A stretch of DNA of 64,000 nt from Caryophanales bacterium (GTDB lineage Bacteria; Bacillota; Bacilli; Exiguobacteriales; Exiguobacteriaceae). Positions within the stretch are counted from its first letter, which is position 1. Each line of letters begins with the position of its first letter. The stretch covers positions 124,001-188,000 of the forward strand of contig CABJAC010000004.1 of the NCBI GenBank assembly GCA_902363455.1, given 5' to 3'. Shown piece after piece: positions 17,818 through 28,500 of this stretch. The notes beneath the pieces are model-generated. The model ran no database searches. It was given only the letters and a program-made list of their open reading frames with translations, and was not told where the DNA came from. The position numbers and the translations under genes were made by a program.

Positions 17818-19455
17818 ATGCTGAGACTAGATGAAACACACGACCCGTATCAGAATGGTCAACTAATTGCAGAATATACAGAAACGAAATCAAATAAAGA
17901 GGCTGTTCTTCGGGCGGAACAATTGATGAATGATAGTCCATTCGTTGCACCGCGTCGGACGACTCATCCGAGCCGCTATCTCCGTTCACTGATTTCACCA
18001 CTCTTTTTGACAGACCGGGATAAACATATCCTACCGTTGACGAAAGCCTTCGTCAGTGAACAGGATGAAATCCGACCAAGTTGGTGCGGACGACTGACAT
18101 ATGAATTCGAACAGTTAATCAGCCAGGTCGAAAAAGTCGACGTTCGGGCATATGGGGCGGTCGGGGACGGCGTGACGGATGATACGCTCGCCTTTAAGGA
18201 AGCACTCGCTGACGGACACCGCCAAGTCCATGTCCCTGCCGGCACGTATCTTGTTCGGGGCATCCGCCTGCCAAACTATACGATTTTGACCGGAGACGGC
18301 AAAGGACAGACGATTTTAAAACTTCATGGCACGGCACCAAAAGGGCGACGGTTGATCACAAACCAAAATTACTTACTTGGTAATCATCATCTGCTCGTCG
18401 AACGGATGACACTGGATTGGAACATCGAACGGATCGGCGACGCGAAAAAAAGTAGCACATGGGGTAATCATTCCAGTTGTTTGACTTATGCTCATGTCAC
18501 GTATGGCTGGGTCTTTGACGTCGAGGCCGTTAATCCGGGACTGCACTGCTTTGATATTTCGACACCTTATTACAACTACAATGGAGACGGCGCACGTGCC
18601 AACCTCAGCAGTTCGTTCATCTGGTTCGACGGTCTGACGGGATCCGGTTTCGGGGACGACGGCATTACGACGCACCACAGTGATCACCTGTTTATCTCGA
18701 ATTGTTTCATGCGTGACCCGAGCGGTCGTGCACATGCCTCCGGGTTCTCGAACTCGAATGGAATCGAAATCGACGACGGTTCCCGTGATGTCTGGTTATT
18801 CAACAATGCGACGACCCGTTGCTTCGGCGGGCTTGAAATCAAAGCGCACGCAACGTCGTCTGCCGCGTCGACCGTTAAAATCGTGGGTCATCTGTCTATT
18901 GATGATCACCGGTCGTTTAACTTCCGTCACATTGGACATCATCAGGCTTCGGATCCGACGTCACAAACAGCCTATAACATCATCGCGACCCGTTTGATCG
19001 CCCAGACACCCCAATATACGTCGCTGTATCAAAATTCAAAACCGCGAGCGCTCGTCGTCTCAGCGTATCGAAATGTCGTCATTCATGATTTCACGGTGCT
19101 CGGTGATCCCTATTATGATTATGAGGAACAACCGGTCATCGGGATTCAATATAAAGCACGAAATGTGACATTGAGTCAGGTCAAGATGAGTGGATTCCGA
19201 CAAGCCAAAACGGATATTCACGTCTTCGGCGGAGATAACCGGGCAGAAGACGTTCGACTGATCGATGTCCGGATTGAAGATTCGGCTAAACATGGTATCA
19301 CAATCGGTCCAAATATCGACCATGTTCGATTGGCGAATGTCGCCATTAAAGGGGATGGAACGGTTGGTCTGAATGCTAAGTCCGAACCTGAACTGGAACG
19401 GTTTATTGCGACCGGCTACAAAGTACCGGTCCGGACGCATGCAACATCCGGCTGA
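17818..19455 (+). CDS. Right-handed beta-helix (pectate-lyase superfamily) protein
   Basis: 545 residues. After an unrecognised ~100-residue N-terminus comes the hallmark VRAYGAVGDGVTDDTLAF of the pectate-lyase-3/GH55 superfamily, then repeated beta-helix coils with NGIEIDDGS and similar turns. Such folds occur in polysaccharide hydrolases and epimerases and in phage tail spikes. Unlike most, this has no signal peptide, and no phage genes are near. The substrate is unknown. GAGAGGGG precedes the ATG; convergent with the DUF1028 gene. Confidence 0.78.
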   Translation: MLRLDETHDPYQNGQLIAEYTETKSNKEAVLRAEQLMNDSPFVAPRRTTHPSRYLRSLISPLFLTDRDKHILPLTKAFVSEQDEIRPSWCGRLTYEFEQLISQVEKVDVRAYGAVGDGVTDDTLAFKEALADGHRQVHVPAGTYLVRGIRLPNYTILTGDGKGQTILKLHGTAPKGRRLITNQNYLLGNHHLLVERMTLDWNIERIGDAKKSSTWGNHSSCLTYAHVTYGWVFDVEAVNPGLHCFDISTPYYNYNGDGARANLSSSFIWFDGLTGSGFGDDGITTHHSDHLFISNCFMRDPSGRAHASGFSNSNGIEIDDGSRDVWLFNNATTRCFGGLEIKAHATSSAASTVKIVGHLSIDDHRSFNFRHIGHHQASDPTSQTAYNIIATRLIAQTPQYTSLYQNSKPRALVVSAYRNVVIHDFTVLGDPYYDYEEQPVIGIQYKARNVTLSQVKMSGFRQAKTDIHVFGGDNRAEDVRLIDVRIEDSAKHGITIGPNIDHVRLANVAIKGDGTVGLNAKSEPELERFIATGYKVPVRTHATSG

Positions 19456-19462
19456 TTCATCA

Positions 19463-19502
19463 AATAAGGCTGCTCCGACTTATGTCGAAACAGCCTTATT
19501 TT
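19463..19502. terminator. Bidirectional terminator between convergent genes
   Basis: Stem AATAAGGCTG / CAGCCTTATT (19463-19472 with 19491-19500), enclosing a smaller hairpin, with T-rich flanks in both directions. Confidence 0.85.
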
Positions 19503-20323
19503 CATTGTGCCCGAAGATACGCCAAGACCCGGGTATCAATCGAACGATCCGTTTGTTCCCGCATTTCAAAATTTTCAGTATGCAGATAGGTTCGGAAGGC
19601 TTCTGCAAACGAACCGCGGTATCCGAGTTCGAGTAACTTATCCATCAATTCCGATTCGAGTGCATCATCAATCGGCTTGATTTCTTCCGGCTTACTTGGT
19701 TGTAAATAAAGTGTGTGCAACTGATAGATCCGTTCCAGTTCTTGAATCGGACTCGTGTGATCATCAACACGCAAATCAATGTACCGATCATTAAAGCCAC
19801 CGTACCCGCCGCCTTCTTTAACGACCAACAGTGCCGCGGACTGCATCCCCCGTGAATCGCCGCCTGCTGCTTGACCGGCAGCCAGTGCGCGCAGTAAACG
19901 CTCTGCTAGTGGACCTTCCGTCGTCTCAAACACACGAGCCATTTCTTTGACTGTGTTCCCGTCGACCAGAATATTTCCCTGTGCCGCAAAGTGTTTACCG
20001 GCAATCCCGCCTGCCCAATCATTGCAACCTTCTCCTGTGAATGTCGCACTTTTACCAGAGGCATCCACGATTCCGACTTGACGATCCGCCCGACCTTCGT
20101 CCGCTTCCGTCAGGCGTTTTAACACTTCATCCGCTGACTTGCCTTCCGTAATCATCCGCAGTCCGTCTGGTCCATAAGCTGTATTCGCAAATGATTGTGT
20201 CGCGATGGCACCAACACCGGCTTTCGCAAATGGAACTGCACTGCCGACTGCCAAAAATTTAGATTGAACCGCTACACCCCAAGCTTGTTCTTTTTCACAA
20301 TACCCAACGATTGAATAGGTCAT
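19502..20323 (-). CDS. DUF1028 family protein (Ntn-hydrolase-like)
   Basis: 273 residues opening MTYSIVGYCEKEQAWGVAVQ, with the conserved GVGAIATQSFANTAYG segment (about 37-52) and the GRADRQVGIVD pattern. DUF1028 proteins have an Ntn-hydrolase-like fold and often neighbour peptidases or amino-acid catabolic genes. The gene lies 108 nt downstream of a YfcC-family transporter, but a terminator hairpin stands between, so coupling would be partial. A catabolic or amidase role is inference. Confidence 0.82.
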   Translation of the reverse strand: MTYSIVGYCEKEQAWGVAVQSKFLAVGSAVPFAKAGVGAIATQSFANTAYGPDGLRMITEGKSADEVLKRLTEADEGRADRQVGIVDASGKSATFTGEGCNDWAGGIAGKHFAAQGNILVDGNTVKEMARVFETTEGPLAERLLRALAAGQAAGGDSRGMQSAALLVVKEGGGYGGFNDRYIDLRVDDHTSPIQELERIYQLHTLYLQPSKPEEIKPIDDALESELMDKLLELGYRGSFAEAFRTYLHTENFEMREQTDRSIDTRVLAYLRAQ

Positions 20324-20390
20324 CTGTCAAAAATCCCCCTCGATTGTCATATGTATTCGTTCGTCGTAAGGATTCCCGTTTCCTGCATGT

Positions 20391-20427
20391 CAAAAACCTT
20401 TCGCTCACTTGGAACGAAAGGTTTTTG
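20391..20427 (-). terminator. Terminator of the YfcC-family gene
   Basis: Thirteen-base stem CAAAAACCTTTCG / CGAAAGGTTTTTG (20391-20403 with 20415-20427). On the minus strand it ends in five T, and it lies between yfcC and the DUF1028 gene. Confidence 0.75.
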
Positions 20428-20431
20428 ATGA

Positions 20432-21838
20432 TTATTGAATTCCGAGCACCACCGCGAGAAGCAATGCGCCGCACGCAAGAACAATCCAAATCGCAAACAG
20501 TTTCCAAACGAACCGTAACCATTTTTCGTATGGAATGCCGGCAATCGCCAAGAATGCCATTAAGTGCGCACTTGTCGGAAAAATCATATTCGTTAAGCCA
20601 TCTCCGTATTGAAAGGCCAGGACCGCGACTTGCCGCTCAATCCCGAGCAGGTCGGCGAGTGGTGCCATGATCGGCATCGTCGTTGCCGCTTGTCCACTTC
20701 CTGAGGGAATAAAGAAGTTCGTAATCAGTTGGACGATATACATACCGATGACAGCAAGTGATGTCGGTAACTGTCCGACGGCGTTCGATAAACCGTAGAT
20801 GACGGTATCGATGACACGACCGTCCTCTAAGATGACGACAATCGCCCGGGCGAACCCGACAATCAAAGCACCAAACGTAACCGCTTTCGCTCCGTCAATC
20901 AAACTCTCAAACGTCCGGTTGACTCCCATCGTCACAATCCCGGCAAGGAGACCGATGATCAGGAACGAGGCCGTCAGTTCCGTCAAATACCAGCCCCATT
21001 CGAAGATTCCGATGACGTTCAGTGTGATACCGCCAATCAATACGACCAGTACAAACAGATGTTTTTTCGAGAACCGTGAAAAGGTTGTCGTCGTCTCTTC
21101 TTTCCGATGTTGTTCCAGATCATGAACCAGACTTTTCGTCGGATCTTTTTTAACTTTTTGCGCATAATTCATCACATACAGAATCGTGACGACCAAAAAG
21201 ACAAGATAGACTGCTGTCCGATAACCGAGTCCACTAAACAGAGGCACTTCGGCAATGGATTGCGCGACACCGACCGTAAATGGATTCAACATCCCGCCGG
21301 CAAAGCCGACTGCTGCTCCGAGACTGACGATGGCGGCACCCGTCATCGCATCATATCCAAGTGCACGTGCCAACATAATGCCGATCGGAACGAAGATGAT
21401 CGTTTCTTCCGCCATTCCGATCGTTGCGCCCGCGACCGAAAAGACGAACATCGTCATCGGAATCATGATGTGTCCCTTTTGACCAAATCGGTTGATCAAT
21501 TGATTGATACCGGACTCGATTGCTCCGGTTTGTCGGATGATTCCGAAGACGCCACCGACCAAGAAGATGTAGAAAATGATGGCAGCGCCTGCCTCCATTC
21601 CTTTCGGGATCGCTTCAAACAAACCAAACAAGTTGACTGGAGCCGACTCGACCGCACGATACGTACCGTCAATGACAACCGTTTGTCCGTCCTGTTTTTC
21701 CCGATCGAACTGTCCTGCCGGTAATGTATACGTCAAGATGACTGCAATCAATAAAATTCCCATGATGATAGCATATGTGTGAGGCATCTTGAAGAAAGAC
21801 CGGGCAGAAGCGTCTGTCTGTGGTTTCTGTTCGTTCAT
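20432..21838 (-). CDS. YfcC-family membrane transporter
   Basis: 468 residues with about 12 transmembrane helices. The sequence matches YfcC/C4-dicarboxylate anaerobic carrier-like proteins (FFKMPHTYAIIMGILLIAV at the start; FIPSGSGQAATTMPIMAPLADLLG near 385, the conserved substrate-loop region). Related proteins move dicarboxylates, arginine/ornithine or peptides, so the substrate is open. The DUF1028 gene downstream would fit uptake plus hydrolysis of an amide or peptide. AGGAGG 7 nt before the ATG. Confidence 0.85.
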   Translation of the reverse strand: MNEQKPQTDASARSFFKMPHTYAIIMGILLIAVILTYTLPAGQFDREKQDGQTVVIDGTYRAVESAPVNLFGLFEAIPKGMEAGAAIIFYIFLVGGVFGIIRQTGAIESGINQLINRFGQKGHIMIPMTMFVFSVAGATIGMAEETIIFVPIGIMLARALGYDAMTGAAIVSLGAAVGFAGGMLNPFTVGVAQSIAEVPLFSGLGYRTAVYLVFLVVTILYVMNYAQKVKKDPTKSLVHDLEQHRKEETTTTFSRFSKKHLFVLVVLIGGITLNVIGIFEWGWYLTELTASFLIIGLLAGIVTMGVNRTFESLIDGAKAVTFGALIVGFARAIVVILEDGRVIDTVIYGLSNAVGQLPTSLAVIGMYIVQLITNFFIPSGSGQAATTMPIMAPLADLLGIERQVAVLAFQYGDGLTNMIFPTSAHLMAFLAIAGIPYEKWLRFVWKLFAIWIVLACGALLLAVVLGIQ

Positions 21839-21980
21839 TCGTTTGCCTCCTGACCTACTTTTAAAATTTTACTCTCTTCAAAGATAATGCCCTATTTATG
21901 GAAAAAATAACAGAGTATTTCGTCATTTAATTTTTTTGTAATATATTATTCACTGGTTTTTCTTTATTAGAAACCACAAA

Positions 21981-22004
21981 AAAACCTGACAATTGTCAGG
22001 TTTT
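21981..22004 (-). terminator. Terminator of the antibiotic-biosynthesis-monooxygenase gene
   Basis: Perfect 24-bp palindrome with core ACCTGACAATTGTCAGGT, followed on the minus strand by seven T. Confidence 0.85.
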
Positions 22005-22018
22005 ACGACGTTCTCTGT

Positions 22019-22300
22019 TTAGGCGTTGAAAGATTGAACATCTAATGGTTTCGCAAGCGCTGTTTGAGCAAATGCTACGAACTGACCGAAATGGGCACTT
22101 GTGTTATGCGACTCGATTGCTGCTTGATCTTCCCATTTCTCGATCATCATGAAGACATTTTCGTCTTCGATGCTTTGAAAGAGATCGTAACTGATATTGC
22201 CTGCTTCCAGACGTGATCCTTCGATCAGTGTTTTCGTCGCTTCTAAAAATTCTTGGCGTTTTGCAGGTTGTACTTCTAATTTTGCTTCAATGGCGATCAT
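22019..22300 (-). CDS. Putative quinol monooxygenase (ABM domain)
   Basis: 93-residue antibiotic-biosynthesis-monooxygenase domain (IEAKLEVQPAKRQEFL at the start, MMIEKWEDQAAIESH with the conserved Trp and His). The dimeric fold is used by YgiN-like quinol monooxygenases and other small oxygenases. Monocistronic, good GAGGAGG. An inverted repeat AGCATCTT / AAGATGCT lies in the intergenic region with the divergent cupin gene. Confidence 0.82.
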   Translation of the reverse strand: MIAIEAKLEVQPAKRQEFLEATKTLIEGSRLEAGNISYDLFQSIEDENVFMMIEKWEDQAAIESHNTSAHFGQFVAFAQTALAKPLDVQSFNA

Positions 22301-22340
22301 TGGAAAGCCTCCTCTAAAATTTCATTAACTTAAGTATAGT

Positions 22341-22374
22341 AGCATCTTCCCTTTCGATTCTCCATTAAGATGCT
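22341..22374. promoter_or_regulatory. Inverted repeat between divergent ABM and cupin genes
   Basis: AGCATCTT (22341-22348) and AAGATGCT (22367-22374), 18 nt apart, just upstream of a TATACT -10 (22338-22333, minus strand) for the ABM gene. A possible operator shared by both genes. Confidence 0.4.
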
Positions 22375-22445
22375 TGTACGATTAAAGAAGTTATATTTCG
22401 GGTAAAAAAATGTATCATTTTGACATCAGAGAGGAGTCCATTCAA

Positions 22446-22931
22446 ATGACGGTCGAGATTTTTTATTTCGATGATGATGGCGAGATTCCAAACAACCCAG
22501 ATCTACCTGTTCTGATTTATCGTCATGTCTTTGACGATCCGTCTTCCATCGAAGACACCTTTCATTCGCACAATTGGCAGAATAGCTGGGTCGACGGCAT
22601 TTTTGATTTCCATCATTATCACAGCGTCGCTCATGAAGTCATCGGTATTCTTGAAGGACATGCCAGCATCCAACTCGGTGGACCACTCGGAAAAACCTTT
22701 ACTCTGACGGCCGGTGATGTCGTCGTTCTTCCTGCCGGTACGGGACATAAGGCGCTGCACACCAGCCGACAATTTAAAGTCATCGGGGCGTATCCAAACG
22801 GTCAGGATTACGATACTTTGACGGGCGATCCGTGCGAACGCCCGGCGAACCTGGAACGGATTGCTCAGGTCGAACGACCGCAAACAGATCCCGTTTATGG
22901 AAAACAAGGACCGTTATTTGAACACTGGTAG
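22446..22931 (+). CDS. Cupin-domain protein
   Basis: 161-residue single cupin. Motif 1 is HSVAHEVIGILEGHASIQLGG and motif 2 GDVVVLPAGTGHKAL, so the metal-binding His/Glu set is largely kept. The start is the ATG at 22446 with AGGAG 9 nt upstream; an in-frame ATG at 22410 precedes the ribosome site. The role is unknown; possibly a small-molecule dioxygenase or isomerase. Followed by a terminator. Confidence 0.8.
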   Translation: MTVEIFYFDDDGEIPNNPDLPVLIYRHVFDDPSSIEDTFHSHNWQNSWVDGIFDFHHYHSVAHEVIGILEGHASIQLGGPLGKTFTLTAGDVVVLPAGTGHKALHTSRQFKVIGAYPNGQDYDTLTGDPCERPANLERIAQVERPQTDPVYGKQGPLFEHW

Positions 22932-22933
22932 CC

Positions 22934-22973
22934 ACGTCTGCTTTCCGTCCACTGGAAAGCAGACGTTTTTTTC
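22934..22973 (+). terminator. Terminator of the cupin gene
   Basis: Thirteen-base stem ACGTCTGCTTTCC / GGAAAGCAGACGT (22934-22946 with 22954-22966) followed by T-run. Confidence 0.9.
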
Positions 22974-23025
22974 TGCCACATCCGTGGTAAACCCTACTAT
23001 TGTGTTTTTTAAAGGAGGAAGAAAG

Positions 23026-23916
23026 ATGAATGAGACAGAACGGACCGTCATACTTGCAGCACTGAAGCAACAAACCGTCACGCTTCCGGATCAGACTCAC
23101 GTACGCGCACTCGGTCAAGGAACATGGCGCATGGGTGAAGATCAAACGAAGCGTCAGGCTGAAATCGAAGCGTTGCATGTCGGGCTCGACAGCGGGATGG
23201 AACTGATTGATACCGCGGAAATGTACGGGGAAGGTGCATCCGAACAGTTGATTCGCGAGGTGCTCAAAGAGCGACGCGACGAAGTGTTTCTCGTCTCGAA
23301 AGTCTACCCGCATAATGCCGGGGGGGAAAAGTTACGCACCGCCTGCGAGCGGACACTCGAAAACCTCGGCACCGACTATCTCGATCTTTATTTATTGCAC
23401 TGGCGTGGCAGTATTCCGCTACAGGAAACAATCGATGGACTGGAACAGTTAAAAGCCGAAGGGAAAATTCGCCGTTGGGGCGTCTCAAACTTTGATGTCA
23501 AAGATATGAAAGAACTTCTTTCGCTCGATCAAGGCGATCAATGCGCCGTCAATCAAGTGCTGTACCATCTCGGTTCACGCGGAATTGAGTACGAGCTGAT
23601 GCCGCTTCTCAAACAACACGGGATACCGGTGATGGCGTATTGTCCGCTCGCTGAAGGCGGCAGTTTACGGGATCAGTTGCTGGACCATCCGACTGTCGAA
23701 CGCCTCGCCGAAGAACACGGCGTCAAACCGGCACAAATCCTGCTTGCCTGGGCCATCCGAAGCGGTGACGTCATCGCGATTCCAAAAGCCGGACAAGCGC
23801 AGCATGTGGAGGAAAACGGGAAAGCCGCTTTGGTCGATTTAACCGAAGAAGAATTGGCTGCACTCGACGAAGCGTTCCCGGCACCTACAAAAAAAGAACC
23901 ACTCGATATCGTCTAA
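23026..23916 (+). CDS. Aldo/keto reductase
   Basis: 296-residue NADPH-dependent TIM-barrel reductase. The catalytic tetrad is visible: Asp in DTAEMYGEG with the Tyr four residues on, Lys in LVSKVYPHN, and His in LLHWRGS. C-terminal cofactor motif [14 protein letters not shown]. The start is the ATG at 23026 with AAAGGAGG 7 nt upstream; the reading frame stays open back to 22861 but overlaps the cupin gene. First of a two-gene operon, 10 nt before the second reductase. The substrate is unknown; a general stress detoxification role is likely. Confidence 0.9.
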   Translation: MNETERTVILAALKQQTVTLPDQTHVRALGQGTWRMGEDQTKRQAEIEALHVGLDSGMELIDTAEMYGEGASEQLIREVLKERRDEVFLVSKVYPHNAGGEKLRTACERTLENLGTDYLDLYLLHWRGSIPLQETIDGLEQLKAEGKIRRWGVSNFDVKDMKELLSLDQGDQCAVNQVLYHLGSRGIEYELMPLLKQHGIPVMAYCPLAEGGSLRDQLLDHPTVERLAEEHGVKPAQILLAWAIRSGDVIAIPKAGQAQHVEENGKAALVDLTEEELAALDEAFPAPTKKEPLDIV

Positions 23917-23926
23917 GGAGGAGTCA

Positions 23927-24862
23927 ATGATGAACAAATCAGTCAAACTCGGAAAATCTAATTTAACGGTCAACCCAATCGGTCTTGGGACCAATGCGGT
24001 CGGAGGACATAACCTCTACCCTAACCTCGACGAACAGGCAGGTCGGGATCTTGTCCGCGTCGCCTTGATGAACGGAATCAACTTTTTGGATACCGCCTAC
24101 ATTTACGGACCGGAACGTTCGGAAGAACTGGTCGGAGAAGTCTGGAGTGAAACGGTGGAGCGTGAAGAGGTTATTCTCGCGACAAAAGGAGCGCACCAAC
24201 TGGTGAACGGAGATGTTGTTATGAACAACTCACCTGAATTTTTAAAACAATCGGTCGAGGACAGCTTAAAACGTCTGCGAACAGACTATATCGATCTCTA
24301 TTATATTCATTTCCCGGATGAACAGACACCAAAAGACGAAGCGGTCGCCGCACTTGCCGAGTTGAAAGCCGAAGGAAAAATCCGGGCAATCGGTGTTTCG
24401 AACTTCTCACTCGAACAATTAAAAGAAGCGAACAAAGACGGTCATATCGATGTCTATCAAGGAGAGTACAACCTCTTTAAGCGCGATGCCGAAAAAGAGA
24501 TTCTTCCGTACATCCGGGAACACGGCATTTCGTTTGTCCCGTACTTCCCGCTCGCAGCCGGTCTGCTTGCCGGAAAATACGATGCCGAAACGAAATTTGA
24601 TGACCTTCGGAAAAATGATCCGTTGTTCCAAGAGGATGTATTCAAAGACAACTTGGCGAAAGTCGACTTATTACGCCCGATTGCGGAAGCGAAAGATGCC
24701 GAAGTGGCCCATATCGTCCTCGCCTGGTATTTGGCACAAGACGGCATTGATGCCATCATTCCAGGTGCGAAACGGGCTGAGCAAGTCACAGATACAATCC
24801 GGACACTCGATGTGGAATTGACGGAAGAGGAAATCCGCCAAATCGATCACATCTTTAGCTGA
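23927..24862 (+). CDS. Aldo/keto reductase (YqkF/GSP39-like)
   Basis: 311 residues. Tetrad: DTAYIYG (Asp, Tyr), LATKGAH (Lys) and YYIHFPD (His). C-terminal [11 protein letters not shown] binds NADPH. It is clearly different from the reductase upstream (not a recent duplicate). GGAGGAG from the 3' end of the previous gene supplies the ribosome site; tandem ATG codons at 23927 and 23930. The operon ends at a terminator. Confidence 0.9.
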   Translation: MMNKSVKLGKSNLTVNPIGLGTNAVGGHNLYPNLDEQAGRDLVRVALMNGINFLDTAYIYGPERSEELVGEVWSETVEREEVILATKGAHQLVNGDVVMNNSPEFLKQSVEDSLKRLRTDYIDLYYIHFPDEQTPKDEAVAALAELKAEGKIRAIGVSNFSLEQLKEANKDGHIDVYQGEYNLFKRDAEKEILPYIREHGISFVPYFPLAAGLLAGKYDAETKFDDLRKNDPLFQEDVFKDNLAKVDLLRPIAEAKDAEVAHIVLAWYLAQDGIDAIIPGAKRAEQVTDTIRTLDVELTEEEIRQIDHIFS

Positions 24863-24870
24863 CCCAATAA

Positions 24871-24905
24871 AAACCACGCCATTTTGACTTGGCGTGGTTT
24901 TGTTT
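24871..24905 (+). terminator. Terminator of the aldo/keto reductase operon
   Basis: Stem AAACCACGCC / GGCGTGGTTT (24871-24880 with 24891-24900) followed by T-rich bases. Confidence 0.88.
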
Positions 24906-24967
24906 GAGCAAATTAAGCGAAAATCTTTGGGCAGGCTCGTATGATAAAGAAACAGGAGGCGATTCAT

Positions 24968-25414
24968 ATGAAACACCATTTTCACCTTACAGCAGACTGG
25001 CCCGGCAATCGGAATGACGTCGGACAGATCGAGACCGGCGAGTTAAAAACGAAGATTTCGATTCCGGACGCGATGGACGGTCCCGGTGTCGGAACCAATC
25101 CGGATGAAATGTTGCTGGGTGCGGCAGCAACGTGTTACATCATTACGCTGGCCGCGATGCTCGAACGCAACAACATTCCGAAAGTGTCCCTGACGATGGA
25201 ATCGGAAGGAATCGTCGACGTCACGAACGGAGTCTTCACCTATGACGCCATCATTCATCGACCAACATTGATTCTTCCGGAGGACACAACAGAAGCGAAC
25301 CTGACAAAAGCACGCCGTCTTGCCGAAAAAGCGGAAGGCTCGTGTATGATTACCCGGGCACTGGCCGGTAATGTGAACGTTTCGTTAGAAGTGGTTGTGG
25401 AGTTGGCAGGTTAA
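24968..25414 (+). CDS. OsmC/Ohr-family peroxiredoxin
   Basis: 148-residue OsmC-fold thiol peroxidase. The two redox cysteines are in AAATCYIIT (Cys near 56) and EGSCMITRA (Cys near 126), spaced as in the family; reduces organic hydroperoxides. The start is the ATG at 24968, 8 nt after AGGAGG; an in-frame ATG at 24941 is upstream of the ribosome site. Monocistronic. Confidence 0.88.
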   Translation: MKHHFHLTADWPGNRNDVGQIETGELKTKISIPDAMDGPGVGTNPDEMLLGAAATCYIITLAAMLERNNIPKVSLTMESEGIVDVTNGVFTYDAIIHRPTLILPEDTTEANLTKARRLAEKAEGSCMITRALAGNVNVSLEVVVELAG

Positions 25415-25445
25415 TCTTCCATGTTTACGCAGTATGATACCTTTG

Positions 25446-25477
25446 ACTTCATTTCCTAATTGGAAATGAAGTTTTTT
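25446..25477 (+). terminator. Terminator of the OsmC-family gene
   Basis: Stem ACTTCATTTCC / GGAAATGAAGT (25446-25456 with 25462-25472) followed by T-run. Confidence 0.88.
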
Positions 25478-25559
25478 GTAGTTTGATTCGATTCTTGCTG
25501 CACGATTTTCCGTTCCTTCGTATACTGAACTTAGTTTGGAATTTATTGGAGGTCATCAG

Positions 25560-28500
25560 ATGTCATCGTTTCAAGAAAAGTTACGCAGTCAAAATACCGC
25601 AGCTTCACTATCCGGAAAAAGTTCACCGGTTCAACCAGCCGATTATACAGCCGAATTACTCACACATTTAAATGAACTCTTCTATAAATCCATTGTAGAG
25701 CTTCAACAAAATCAACTGACAGGAGAAATGATTGAAACAACAAATCATTGGCTCTCTGCATTAAACGAACCGCTTTTAGCCACTCCCCTGCACCGAGAAT
25801 TAACTTCGTCTGCGGCTCTGCCTGTACAATATGAACGATCACTGAGAGCTTGGGACTTAATTGCACCGGGTCAAGAAAATCAAGAAAAACTGTTGCATCA
25901 CTTGATTGATGAACTATCGACAGCTCAATCCGCGGACTGGATGGTCAGTTTTACCCGCCATTCCGGAATTCAAGCTCTGGTCCCTTCTCTTCAAGAAGCA
26001 GAACGTATCCATAAGCCGATTCGTATTTTGACTTCATTTTATATGAACATTACAGAAGCCAAGGCATTACGCACCTTGATGCAGTTTAAAAATATCGAGA
26101 TTAAAATTTATGAACCAATCAAAAAAAATCAAGCGTTCCATCCAAAAGCGTATTTATTTACACGGGAAGCCAATTTACATAGTGCGATTATCGGTTCATC
26201 CAATCTATCAAAGTCAGCTTTAACAAATGGATTAGAATGGAATGTTCGAATTCCCCATTCTCCTCTCACCTCTTTAGTTTCTCAAGCACAAACCTTGTTT
26301 AATAATCTCTGGAACAGTGATGAAGCAATTTCCTGTACCTCAGCTATTTTAGATCAATATGAACAACACCATCTAGATTCTCCGAAGATCAAACAGTTTG
26401 TTGTGAATGATCGCGTCGCAGAACCAACTGTTGAATACGAAGTGATTCAACCAAATGAAATGCAACTTCCAGCTTTGGAACAATTACACCGCTTACGATT
26501 AAAGCAACAAACAAAAGCCATGGTCATTGCAGCGACCGGAACAGGAAAAACATATTTGGCTGCTTTCGACGTCAAACAGTTTGCAGCTAAACGTGTTCTG
26601 TTTGTTGCCCATCGCGGAAAACTGTTATCTCAAGCTGAAGAAACATTTAAAAAGATCTTTACGGATGCTCGTGCCACTTTTGGTCGCTATCAGGCGAATC
26701 AAAAAGATCTCGATAAACAATTTACGTTTGCGACCATTCAAACGTTTTCAAAAGAAGTCCATTTGGAACAATTTGATCCCAATACCTTTGATTACATCAT
26801 TATTGATGAGTTCCACCATGCAGCGTCCGAGTCTTATCAAAAAATTCTCAACTACTTCACACCACAATTTTTACTCGGGATTACGGCAACGCCGGAACGA
26901 ATGGATGGATTAAATATCTTTAAGTTGGTCGACCACAACGTTGCGTACGAAATTCGATTATATGATGCTCTGGCCCAAGACTTATTAACGCCGTTCCATT
27001 ACTTTGGTATTCAAGATGATGAAGCCATTGATTACGAAGCCATTCCGCAAAAAAATGGATTATACATTGAAAAAGATTTAGTGGAAGCACTCGAACGTTC
27101 TTCCCGGACGGAATATATTCTCGAGATGATGACTAAATTTGGTCACAGCGGTACAAATCAGGTCGGTCTCGGCTTTTGTGTCAATATTGATCATGCGGAA
27201 TACATGGCTGCCGAGTTTAATCGACACCAAATCGAGTCATTGGCCATCACAAGTAAACAAACAGAATCAGAACGGGAACAAGCCATTCAACGGCTGGAAG
27301 ATGATCGGGATCCACTATCGTTTATCTTTACAGTCGATCTTTTTAATGAAGGTGTCGATATTCCCAAAATTAATGTCATGCTGTTTTTACGTCCAACAGA
27401 ATCTCCAACCATCTTTATTCAGCAACTCGGTCGCGGCTTGCGGAAACATGAATCCAAAGAATACGTTACGATTTTAGATTTCATCGGCAATAGTCAACGA
27501 GCTTTTGTAGCACCACTTGTGTTATCCGGTCAGCAATCTTTCCATTCAATCGACCGGTATCACGTAGCGAATGCTGTTCAAAATCATTTTCCGATTTTGC
27601 CTGAAGGATCTTTAGCGATTTTAGATCGTGTGACAGAAACATTTATCATTGAACAAATGAAAAAAATTGAGTTCTCGGCCAGTAAGCAGTTGCGTGAAAG
27701 TTACCAGCGTCTTATGACCATGATCGGCGACACACCATCATTAAATGATTTGGTCACGCATCCGGATGCTCCCGCCATTGAAACCATTATTCAACAGTGG
27801 AAAAGTGTCCTGCGATTAAAACAACTGGAAAAAGTAGCAACCGATGAAGAAGTGGCTTTGTTGCTTAATCCGGATACACGACGTGTGCTTCAACATCTCG
27901 AAAGTTGGTTCCCGATCCGTGAACCGTTCAGCTTGTTGATGGTTCGATTGCTGTTCAACCAGCAAACCATTTCCGCTGATGATGTCATTCGAGCGACAGC
28001 AAGCCGCTTTGCCGTTTCACCGGAAGCCTTAACACATCGTTTGCCTTTGATTCAGCATTTATTCAATCGCTGGTCTACTTCTTTAAAACATGATCGGATT
28101 ATTTTGCTCGTGGAATCTGCCGCTGGTGAATATACATTCTCGGAAGAGATGACCCGGATTTTAGCCTTGTCACCACAGTTAGTCGACTATTTGCAGGAGC
28201 TGATTCAAGCTGGTCTCCACTCATTTGAGCAACTTTCCGGAGGTGAAAACTGGTTGACTAGCCGTCAATCGCTGATTTCGAGAATGACATACAGTCGGTC
28301 TGTCATCCAGCGATTATTACAATCTCCAAGCCAGGAAGGTTCATGGCGTGAAGGTGTCGCTCAGGCCGGAAATGATTATGTATTATTCGTTAATTTACAC
28401 AAAAATGAATCGATTGAAGATCAGTTGAATTACCAAGACTACTTTATTGATAAAGATCATTTCCATTGGCAATCCCAAAGTATTGCTACAGCTCACGGAA

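Noticed and set aside
17818..19455. Prophage tail-spike region
   Set aside because: The beta-helix gene has no phage structural, lysis or integrase genes around it.
21107..21724. 205-residue open frame antisense to the YfcC gene
   Set aside because: Charged Arg/Asp/His-rich translation with no ribosome site; a shadow of a GC-skewed membrane protein gene.
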